Assembly: GCA_023053575.1 (NCBI GenBank) | Contig: JAKZAP010000017.1 | Location: 8,997,501-9,061,500, forward strand | Reading direction: 5' to 3' | Length of the DNA: 64,000 nt | DNA from: Branchinecta lynchi | Taxonomy: Eukaryota; Arthropoda; Branchiopoda; Anostraca; Branchinectidae | In this document: in pieces, positions 10,101-22,100 of the stretch | Position numbering within the stretch: position 1 is the first letter of the stretch | How the letters are laid out: each line of letters starts with the position of its first letter | Program-made: the position numbers and the translations under genes | Notes under the pieces: model-generated | Database searches by the model: none | Told to the model about the DNA's origin: nothing | The model's input: the letters and a program-made list of their open reading frames with translations, nothing else

Positions 10101-13100
10101 TTGTACCGATCAAGGTTTAAGGCACGAAACATTCTTCTCCACATAGCAACACGCTTTGACCTATAACAGAAATACAAACTTACAGGCTGATAGTAAAAAA
10201 CTCTTAGATTATGATATTGATAATTATTCACTGGCGATTTATTCGCTGTCAGTTTCTGACTTTAAAGTAAAAAGAACCAGTTTTCATTTTGAGGAAAAGG
10301 TGAAAAACTTTTACAACAAGAGCTGGAAGCTTATATGGCACTTGCAAGGATGGGTCAGAGAAATTCGTCAATTCCTGGGTTTATTGCGATCATTTGTAAG
10401 CAAAACCCTTGAGATAAGAATGATCATGGGTCCTTGGAAATCACGAGAACGTATAGTTCGTAAAAACTATTTTATCTTTGCATTTGGTTGTGATGATGCG
10501 CACTTTAAGGGCATCTGTAATGAACACTCGTGAAGCACAAATGATGATAAGGTCATTGGGATCATGAAAATGTATACTTTGCTCAAAATTATTGTTTGTA
10601 CTTTAAGGAATTCACTTGTCAGCAAAACCCTTGAGGCAAAGAGATCATGGGACCTTGGGGATCATGAATACATGGGGATGATGAAAACGTATATTTTACC
10701 TAAAAGTATTTTTTGTACTTTGCGGTTTTCTGAGGAGTGACAATTTCTAAGCCAATCTTGTCAAGTCTCTAGTGTCCGAGCCAAGTTTCATCAAAACTGT
10801 CGAGGCATATAAGTGCTACTTAGCTTGCCCTGTGAGCAGAGGCGTTACTAGCCAAAATGTTTTTTTGGGGGGACAAGTCATTTACCGACTGGCTGGTAAT
10901 TTTTACCGACTTTTTCTGCAGAAAAAATGACTGTTTTCAACAACAAAAATGACATGTTTGAAAAAAATCGACTGATTTTCAGAAAAATCCACTGATTTTC
11001 AGAAAAACCGACTATTTTGACGAATGATCGACCATTTTTCAGGAAAAGCGACTATTTTGACGAAAAATCGACCATTTTTCAGAAAAACCGACTGTTTTCA
11101 TGGAAAAAATCAACCGTTTTGACGAAAAGTCGCGGGGCTTCGTGCCGACTCGGTTATTTTTTACCGAAAGGCCGACAGCATTGGGGGAGGGGGCGTCCCC
11201 CCCCCCCCAGTAGTGACGCCCCTGCCTGTGAGTGCCGCTGATGCTGAAAGAGCTTTCAGTAAAATGAAGCTTGTGATGACGTGTATGCGATCAACGATGA
11301 CTGACGAGCGGCTGGACGGACTTTCGATTTCTACCGCAGAAAAAGACTTTGTGGACTGATTGGACTTGGACTCTCTTACTAGTGCATGGCAGTTTTCGCA
11401 GTCTCGCAAGTTGATGTTTCCAGAAGCTTGGTTTTCGGTTATATTTCTCTGTATTTCTACCATTTTACGTCACATTTTTAGTGTTCATTTTAGAATAAAA
11501 TTAATTTTCATGGTTGAGTAAATAAGCATATTCCGGAAAAATGTCGGGAAATTTTCGACTTCCGCACCCCCCCTTACGGTTTGGGATCCCAAAAACTTGC
11601 TCTTCGATTTTTATAGACCTTACCGCTTATGGACGCATCGTTCCGAACCGTGGGCGCTACAATCAGAAAGCTTTAGGGAATTTATACAGCTTTTTTTGTG
11701 AACGCGTCCGAAAGCTCCGAAACGAACGAAAATGCTGAATTAATTCAGCATTTTATGCAGCATTTCGCTTTCGGAATTGAATTTTCGCTCAATTAATGCA
11801 GCATTAATTCAGCATAAAATTCATCGAAAAATTCAGCAAGAATGCTAAATTTTATGCTGAATTTTCAAGAAGAAACTGGAGAGTACGGCGATTCTCTCAG
11901 TGTTTTCGGCGGCAAACATAAAAAATTCAAAAAGACAACTGACAATTCGGCAAACATTCCAAATTCTAAGAGAACTGGCGATCAATGCAGCATTAATGCA
12001 GCATTTAGAGCACCAAAAAGCTTTCGGACACGTTCTGTGATACATCCATTGTATTTCGGTGTCGCACATGTTCTACGGAAGAAGGAGTTGCAGAAGATGC
12101 GAAGATGCTATTTTAAGTATGCGAAGAACCTGCTTTATTTGACAAAATTATGCCACAGCCATACGCTAACAGAGCGTTTCCAAGTTAAAGACGCAAAAGT
12201 CACACTTTTGTAAATTTCGTCGGCTCTGTCAAAAATCCTGGACAACAGGGCCCAGCCAGCACACGACACTCTACATTCTTTTCTGGCCGATGAATGAAAA
12301 ATTGTATACTGTATTTGTTGTGTTTTACTTAATTCTTTTATTTTATTTTCCATACTCTGCTTTTCAATGGCGGGTCAGAAATAAATTACTTACTTACTTA
12401 CTCACTATGACACAATTTTCTGTAAGATCAACTAATAATGTTTTATAGTATTATATTAAAGGTTAATTTAGATTCAGATTCTATAGTGGATTTAATTAAA
12501 TAAGAATATTCGGAATTAACGGAGGAGGTTCAGTAAAAAGCAGGCGAGTACGACGATTAACAACAAAAATAAAGACAAAATATCAAGCATTAACATTTCT
12601 TTTAGCAACTGTGGACAATACAGCTTGTGTGGTTTCAAGGAAGTTGAGGCAGAATAAGGTGTCGAAAAGAAAAATAAAACTCACCAAGAATTTCATAGCA
12701 TCGCAAGATTTCATAGTGATTCTGAACAGTCTCGGGGTGGTCGAAGTCAAGGCCAGAAGACGCCTGGAATTGTTCACATTAATCGCTTTAGTAGGCCGCC
12801 TACCGAAAGCTAAACGTCTCGGCAGAGAATGACAACAGCGCTCGTTCAATGCGGCAATTTTAACTTGCTGCATTTTAAAGTTTAACTGAAAAGCCAGCTC
12901 TTGTATATTCTCTTCAAATGGACTGAATTATTGTTGACTCGATCTCTTTCAAATTTTAGTCAATATGCTCTAGTAGGGAGTATAGAGCGTGTTCCACCCT
13001 ACTTACCGTAGTTACTACGCATGACGTCACGAATTCTGGCTTCTTGGCATCAAGGCTAGAACGTATTTTTCTATTTTCACCAAATACCGTGCCACGGGCT

Positions 13101-16100
13101 GATCCGGTCAATCGCGACAGAGATCCGTAGTTACCACGCTTACTACGCTCCCGAGCATGGTAACCAAAAACTTACTATTATATTTCGAGAAGGTTGGAAG
13201 GGTCAGCGTAGTAACTTTTCGTGACGTTGGAACGGAAATAGTAACTAATGGTTACTATTATTAGGAGGGTGGGACGAGCTCATGGACGGCCTCCCAACAA
13301 GACAGGCTCCACAACTGAACCGCTAAATTTAAACAAGATAACAAAAGTGATTTTTCTGGTCTCTCCTCTGTAAAGGTCCAGTTTCATGACTAAGACACCA
13401 AACGTCAGTCGTTGTGGATTTCAGAAGACATTAGACGTTGCAAATATCGGACTAGCAATCTGCCATTTTCAGTATTATTCGTATTAATATATACATTTTT
13501 GGGAATCTCTGCCGTTGTAGTTGCTAAATATTCAAGGATAGAGGTAAAAGCACACAGGGGTACCTTATAAAGGGAAAATTCACAATATGAGAATCGACTG
13601 TCCGTGAATAGTGAAACAACAAGTTTTATCGGGCCGTCAAGCCTATTTAAGTGAATACGCGACAGATGGCTAGAGTGTAGTATCTCAACCATTTTCGGTC
13701 AATCATTAAAGGAGGTAACTGGACCTATATGACCAGGAAACGCCTCAAGAGCTTCGAGCAGGAGCAGCAATCGAAATGAGTAAATCAGACGATGGAACAG
13801 TCCAAGCCTTTATGGAATGGACAACAAACGGTATGGTTGAAAGATAGACATGCACAGAGAGGCTTACCCAGCTTGCCTATTCTTCGGCCAAATGGGCTGG
13901 GATATGCGCGGGGCTCACCTTCACGACCACACAAGACCCATCAGCCCTCAATTAGCGTACCCATCTTCGCGTGTATAAAAGGGAAATTTGTCAACCGAAG
14001 CAGTGTCATGTTAAGAGTTTATACATTATTATATAAGAATAGCCTAACGCCTAACGGTATATCTCGTTATTCGATTCCGGATTGGATTTGGTTTTGGAGC
14101 AATGGTGAAAGAAGGGGAAAGAGTAGGTGGCTGCGGCTTTACCCTCCGATACTTTATGTGACGGAAATATGGGAGAAACCATAACCGGTAGACAGGGTTG
14201 AATGCTATAAGCCCTACTATACCTTTTCTTTCTAAATAACCCTGACACCAGCCAATATTATTCGCAACTAACAGAAAAATGAATCAACCTTTACGGCAGT
14301 CCACCCGCTCTTGAATTACTATCTTAGTGGATAGATTATTTCTCTTTGAAAACTTGGCCAATTGTTGCACTGTCAGAAGTTAGATAACATATTACCTTGA
14401 TATAACACATGTTTGACCATCCATAAGAATATAATAATAATAATAATAATCTATTTATGACATATCATACACTCACAAAGAGAAAGACGGAGTATAAATA
14501 CGAAAAGGAAAATTAATTTACAGAGAAAGACATGACCATACAAAAAACAAGACCAAAGGTTTCGATGGGATCCCAAAGGTTCAAATCTGATCCAGACGAT
14601 TCGGTCTTGTCTTCGCCAGGTCCAGTCGTCGCCAGACTCCTTGAACACTTGTACTATTAGTTAAGGCCAAATAGCTAATCATACGAGAAAACCAAGTTCA
14701 GACATAGATTCAGCATGTGTGTTTACCCCTTTAAGTCATATCTATTTTGACGAGGCAGATCGAAACTTCCTGCCCTACTTCTGCCAATTTTCCGGTTTCA
14801 GCGAAATTCCGAAACTACTTCTCCGGCGAAAAAATAAAGCTCAAAAACGAATTCAGCATGTCTCTTCACCCCTACATCCAACCACTAATCAACTTCAGAT
14901 TAAACTTTTACTTTTAACAAATTTTCTGGTTTCAGCCGGATTCCGAGCGATCTATACGTCCGGTGAGAAAATGATTGTCATATACGAATTCAGCATGTCT
15001 TTTTACCGCAAATCGAACATCTTATCAAATTTAAATAAAACTTTTACTTCAAACGAATTCTCCCGTTTTTGCCGGATTTCGGTCGAACTAATTGTCCGGC
15101 GACAAAATAATTTTCAGATTCGGATTCAGCATGTCTCCTTACCTCTAATTAGACAATTTTATTAGCTTTTAAAAAATATTTTTGGGGCCCATCTTCGAAC
15201 ATGACCTGTACTTTAACTTAAAGAGTCCTGATGCCAAGTTCGATCAAAATATCTCAACCCCTTCGAGAGTTATCGTGCTAACAGACGAATGGACGGAAGG
15301 ACAGAGGGACAACTATTGCGATGTCATATGATTTTCATATTCGGATTCAGCATGTTTCCTTACCCCTCCAACGACTATCTCATTAGCTTTTAAAAATATT
15401 TCTTTGTCGTCCCCTAATTTGAAACCCCTCCCCCCACCCCTAAATATAGGGCTACAGAGCCCATCTTCAAACTTGACCTGTACTCTGACCCAAAGAGTCA
15501 TCGTGCCAAATTTGAACAAGATATCCCAGCCCCTTCGAGAGTTGTCGTGCTAACAGACGCACGGACCCTCCACATACGTTTTGGAATCCCAAAAATGAGA
15601 AACTAACTTCTAACCAATATAACCTAATAATGACCAAAAAATAAAAAGAAAGAACAACAACAAAACCAGAACTAGGTTTATTTGCTAAGACCTTTTGAGA
15701 TTTTGTTTTTAAGAAACATAACAGTAACAAGACGAAGGTGTCGATGGGATCCAACATTTAATGTTTATCAGACTTCTTGATCCAGACAATCGAATCTTGT
15801 AAATTTCCGAGTCTTCGCCAGACCCCTTTAAAGCACAATGGACACTTCTGATCCTTTACTTAGTATTAAATGCTTCATAAACAAACATTTCCAACTTCCT
15901 GTAGAAGGCGCAACGAAAATCGGCCGTTTTCTTGTTATCCGTTGTCTTTACCTCTCTGGCATTTCGGCGATCCAAATCTTAGGAGCTGGGATATCGTGGC
16001 AGGAAATTCAAAAACTCCCAGCAATGCTTGATATGAAAGGATATATTTGAGATAGTCACCAAAGTCAAGCCGCAGATGCAGTTTACCTGGTTGTTCTAGT

Positions 16101-19100
16101 GTTTCATCAGAAGTTCCATGGCTTAAAGTGCCTACTAAGAGTTTTTCTTTGTGGAATAGTGTTGTGTAGCTTGATAAGCTTGCTTTCTAAAATGTACCAG
16201 AATATGCAATAAGCTTATAAGAAATAACATAGCTACAAAAATCATTCAAAAACAAATAACCTATTCAAATCTGGATTATACAAGCTGATGTATGCATAAA
16301 ATAAAAATCTACTAAGTATTATAAGAAATATCACTTTTATCTTTGTCCAAGCTAGTAAATTGAGCATGTACTGGCCCAAAAAACTACGCTTTGAAATATC
16401 ACAGAGAGGAAACTGTTGAAATAGCTGCTGATCTAGGGGGTAAGCATTGTTCCTAGGTTGTTACAGAGTGGGATTGGGGTAGTTTGATGTGCCCGTTGAA
16501 CTTTAACATTTTTTAGTGGAGTGTTCCTTGGAACAGTCCACTATTGCGAGCGCTGTAACAGCTTTCGGTTTTCGGTTTCCGGTTTTCAACGTATTTCGTG
16601 AACCAGTGCAAGTATCCAAGTTCAAACTTGGTACACTGGTGGGTATTGGGGGGGTCTAGTTGTGCCTTTTGGGGGTCCCACCCTCCACCCCAACCCGGTA
16701 CAGGGGCAAACGTGCCCAGATTGCCCAGTGAATAATGTTCATAACTTGACCAGAAGTGGACATAAGACGATGAAATTCCTTGTACATGTAGGTGATGTAG
16801 GTCCTAGGGCTGGAAAATGGCTTTTAAAGCTGCACCTCCCCCACCCACCCCTTTCGTGGGCAACTGGGCCCAGATTGCCCAGGAGTAAAGTCCGCTACCC
16901 GCGACAGGAATCAACAGGTATCAAGTTGAAACTTGGAAGGTCTGTGAGCATTGGGGTCTCTTTTTACTTTTTGCGAGTCCCAAACCCCACCCCCACTTGG
17001 TTTAGGGGCAATTGGGCCCAGATTGCCCATTTTTTAATGTTTTTAACTTCACAATAACTGGAGATAAGGCGATGAAATTCCTTTGTCCTTTTGGATCATA
17101 GGGGTTGGGGTATATATGTGGAGTTGAACCACCCCCCACCCCCCCACCCTCCCCGTTCATGGGCAAGTGGTCCCAAATTGTCCATGAAAAAAGTTTTTGA
17201 TCCGTGGCTGGAATCAAACTGTATAACCTGGTATACTGGAGGAAAAAGAGGTGTAAATACGCATTTTGACGGGGCCCGCCCCCCCCCCCCCCCCCGTTTA
17301 TGGGCAGCTGGACCCAGATTTCCCATGAGTGAAGTTCGTCTATAAAAGGTCTCAAGTCCAACTCTTGTGTGTTTGGGGGAGATATGTCTATGGAGGAGGA
17401 TTTTGGTTGAGGGTTTGGTTAACAACAAATAAGACGACGCGACGTACTTTAATCTTGAACGAACAGTTGGAAACTGGACTATTTTGTCATATGATCGATG
17501 ACATGCCGTTCTTAATGAATTGTGACAAAGGGGATATTAGGCTGCTACGATTTGGTTTATTGCACTTGTTATTACCTTTCTAATGGAAAAGAGGTTTAAA
17601 GGGTTCGTGCAAGATCTTCAACATTTCTTTGGATTTATACTTGCGGTTTGTTTACATTTAAAGCTTGTGGGATGATTACAGAGTAGGTTATTTCAATACT
17701 TGTTTGGTTATTGGGGATGTGAAATGTTTCGGTTCTTAAGCTGTTTGTATATAAAATGTGATAAACGTTTGACTTTCACACTCCACGTCTGAGCGCTTGC
17801 GCTATTGTTGCTATTTATCAGTAATCAACCGCTTGAATATGTACACAAAATGTTACAGTTTTGAAATTTTCTGCTTACGGCCAAACAACTAATCAAATGA
17901 GGAAACCAAGTTCAGATATGGGTTCAACAAGCATGTTTACTCCAATATCCCGGAGAACTGCATGCAGAGCAAAAGATCTAGTGACACTGAGAGCCGAACC
18001 TTTCAATCCAAATTTCGAGGTTTTTGCAAATTTTGCCAGCTTATCCCTCAAGGAAATAGAGTTCAAAATTCGATTCAGCATGTCTTCTTATCCCAATACC
18101 GAATCTCTAATCGACTTCAGAAACAACTTTGAGCTTCAACCAAATTTTCGATTTTGGCCGAATTCCTGGTGAATCACTTGGTCCGGCAAGAAACCTAAGT
18201 TCAGATATGGATTCAGTGAGCCTCCTTACCCCTTTGAGGAATATCTCATTAGCTTATAAAACATATTTTTGTTTACCTTTAATTCGAAACCCCCTCCTGT
18301 ACCTCTAAATATAGGGCTAAAGGATCCATCTACGGACTTGGCCCGTACTTTGCCACTGAATCCTTCTACGAAGTTAGAACAACATCGACCCCCCGACAAT
18401 CCAAAACCCAAAGAATACGTACGCTAGGTTTAAAGAGTATTCTATTAAACCCAATTGACTTTGCACGTATACGCGCGAGCGAATCCACCCCCCCCCCCCC
18501 TGGATGCATAGATTAAACAAAGTGACGTCACCCACGAGCGGAGCTTTCCCTTGTGTGAATAAAGGGGTAGGGTAGAGACTGGTAAATGGTCAAAAACTGC
18601 TCAAATTTTTTTATTAAATTATTACCAGATGGTTGTCGGATGCATTCTGACTTTTCGACCAAGCAAAGGCCGGCTGGGACTTTAGAGATAATTAAACTGA
18701 TCGCATACACTTTTTGTTTATCACTAGTATGTTCGAAAGTTGCAACAGCACGTCTCATCACTCTATATCGACTAAGTTAAAACTTCATGCTAAATTTCCG
18801 GATTCAGCACGAACTACTTGCCGGCGTGAAAATATTTTCATATTCGGATTCAGCATGTGTTCCTACCCCTTAATCGAACATCTAATCAACTTTTTCAACT
18901 AATCAACTTTTTCCAAAGTTTCCAGTTTTTGCTGGATTCTAGGTGAACTACTTGTCCGGCGAGAAAATAATTTTCATATTTGGATTCAGCATGTTTCCTT
19001 ACCCCTCCAACGACTATCTCATTAGCTTTTAAAAATATTTCTTTGTCGTCCCCTAATTTGAAACCCCTCCCCGCCCCTAAACATAGGGCTACAGAGACCA

Positions 19101-22100
19101 TCTTCAAACTTGACCTGACCCAAAGAGTCAGTGTGCCAAATTCCAGCCCCTTCGAGAGTTGTCGTGCTAACAGACGGACGGACGGACAACTTTTGCGATG
19201 TCATAGGTATCCCTCACTTACGTTTTGGGACATAACAGCCTGACGAGGACCCTTGCCAAGAAGGGCCGAAATATCGCTGATGAAAAATCAGAGCTGACGT
19301 ATCCGTGTAAACATTGTTTGAATAAATGTTTCAAAGTCAGCTTGGGCTCAAAGAATATTTATCTACGAAGTACGGAACTTTCACAGTTTTTTTTTCAGCC
19401 TGACGAGGACCCTTGCCAAGAAGGGCCGAAATATCGCTGATGAAAAATCAGAGCTGACGTATCCGTGTAAACATTGTTTGAATAAATGTTTCAAAGTCAG
19501 CTTGGGCTCAAAGAATATTTATCTACGAAGTACGGAACTTTCACAGTTTTCAGCCTGACGAGGACCCTTGCCAAGAAGGGCCGAAATATCGCTGATGAAA
19601 AATCAGAGCTGACGTATCCGTGTAAACATTGTTTGAATAAATGTTTCAAAGTCAGCTTGGGCTCAAAGAATATTTATAACAGATACATTCTCACAAAGTT
19701 AACACTACGATGCACGAACATGTGTTGCCTGTTACGAACCTTCTGAAAGTGAAAGCAAAATGAAATAAAACACTGGCAATCAGTTTTTGCCGCATCCTGC
19801 AATTCTCCAAGCCAATTTTACACAGTTTCATTCCAACGTTTATTACAAGTCATATCTTATAAATGTATTAGTTAATTTGTTCTCATTTTTGGGTAATTTG
19901 TAAATATTTTATTCACCTCTTTTAGCTTTAAGCAATTTGGAAGTAAATTTGAGAGATTGACTGACTGATAAAACCTCAAAATAAATTACGGAAAGAAAAC
20001 AATAACTCTAAATATTTAGAAGTATTAGTTTTGTTTACATATTCACCCTGTAAATGTGTGGTTTCCGGATCGCACCAATGGATAGTTCCACGGTAGTACA
20101 GAGTTCTGTTCTGAACTGGCAACTTGATGCGGGCGATCTCGACTATGAAAATGCTAGAACACTTCCGATTCAACTCGAGAATCTAAATGTTTGTTCAGGA
20201 GCGCTTTTACCAGTAGCATTTTTATCCAATCGCGGCTATGACGCAGTTTTTTCCCTGTCGTAGTAACAAAAATTGCGGTGTTGGTTTTGTGTAAGTATTC
20301 ACGGTTTTACTTTCAAGTACACATTCAGAAGTCTCATAACAGATAACTTCTATCTCAACTTCTAGATCTTTTTACTATTCGTATCCTAAGTCAAGTATAT
20401 TCAAATAATGCGTAAAACGGGTATGTCGGCTACGATGCTATTTCAGCGATATTTCGGCCCTTCTTGGCGAGGGTCCCTGTCAGGCTGTCAATCTTACGAT
20501 GTTTATAATTATTATTGCAGGTTTGTTTCCTTTCCCGAAGTTGACCCTGAAGATTGACAGCCTGACCAGGACCCTTGCCAAGAGGGGCCGAAACATCGCT
20601 GCCAAAGCATCGTCGCTGACATATCAGTTTTATGCATTATTTGAATATGTTTCAAAGTCAGCTTGGGCTCAAGGAATATTTCTCTACGCCAAGTATCTAC
20701 TGAGCCAATCCCGTGTGCAAAGATTACGAAAACCAGTACAAAGCACCGTCTTGCCGACCCTGTGACTGCGACTGACGCAAGAATAAAGAAGTCTGGAAGT
20801 TCTTTAAACAGATCGCACGGTTTACACAACTCGTTTACGCGTTAATGTCCGTACCCTCTGTTGTGAGAGTTAATATTGTATAGTTTTGCCTTTCATATTT
20901 TGTACTTCGTCTCAGGTCCTCCTGGGCCAATTTTGATGGGCAATAAATCTGTTCACTCATTCATTCGTTGATAACACAAGGATGCGCAGTTTCAACAGAC
21001 AACACTTGGAAGAATGTAATCAGTTGTGTTTTTGAAAAACTTATGCATTAAATGTTACGCATAAGAAGCACTGCCAGGAAGAGCAAAAAAAAACACCAAA
21101 AAAGCATCTGCTGACTTTTTCGTTTGTCGTCATATCGGAAAAGCCAGCAGATACTTTTTCGACTCTTCCTGGCAATGCTTGTTAGACTTTATACTTAATG
21201 CTTAATCTTTTCAAAATCACAACAGACTAGATCCCAAGTGTTGCCCCTTGAAACTGCGCATCCCTGTGTTATCTGTTATGAAACTTTGACGGCATAATGT
21301 CCTGTGATGTCCAGATATCCTTACCTGGTGGAACAGGGTGCTCAGCATAGCCTCCCAAACCGGGCCTCCTAACTCCACGCCAAAAGTTGGATGGGCCGAC
21401 AGACCAGCCAAACTCTGAGCAAGGCATCGAGTGACATCTAGTGGCGCAACGTGACTGCTTTTGTAGAGGCCAAGGAGGTTGTGCAGAAGTTTTGGGCCGT
21501 ACTCCACAAGACGGACAGGGGGCATTAGGAGGGCAAGACTGCCAACTGCTTCCAAGGACGCCTGACACAACTAAAAATTAACGAACTCTTAAAACACCCT
21601 AAACGAGTTACTACTATGGGCAATGCTACCAAAATGGCGAGTGCTACAAGAGCGATGCGTCCAACTGGACCAAGACTAACCGTCTTCAAGTAAATTGTCT
21701 AGAATAATACCACAAAATCCTGAAACTTCAGTAGCGTAAGTCAACTCGGGTCTCCGGTGGCGATCTGTCGTAACCGTGCTCGTCCAGACCGACCATGCTC
21801 TCTCTGGCTTACGAACAACTGCAAGAACAACTTGTAGGAACTGCGATAAGTTGAGCCAAGCGAGGACGCTGGGAGTTGGGAGGAAGGTTACGGGCGCGAC
21901 AAAGACAATGTAAGGAAACTGTGAATTGACATGGCCAAGACAAATCTCAGCATGGACCTAGGATGGGCTGACTTGACATCAATCGGTACAGGACTAACGA
22001 TCCAATGCTTTATACGGACCCAACCGCCAAGCCTACCTGGTATGGGTATGCAAACTCTCACTATTGTCTTTCGATAGGCAGCAAATTAAGCCCCATCCTG

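Noticed and set aside
10156..10533. 125-codon open frame
   Set aside because: Most of it overlaps an R1-family repeat fragment and no domain is recognisable.
16662..17428. Proline- and glycine-rich frames on both strands
   Set aside because: They are produced by C-runs in a 150-bp tandem repeat and do not resemble a protein family.
19190..19247. Type III hammerhead using CGATGTC upstream of the first unit
   Set aside because: The CGATGTC belongs to the neighbouring R2 end, no stem I forms, and the other two units lack it.
19225..19746. Two overlapping frames with a repeated sequence
   Set aside because: The identical peptides simply mirror the tandem DNA units; no protein family.
20054..20263. 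Protein-like plus-strand frame (MDSSTVVQSSVLNWQLDAGD)
   Set aside because: No recognisable family, no splice borders matching MROH1, and opposite strand to the gene; left unannotated.
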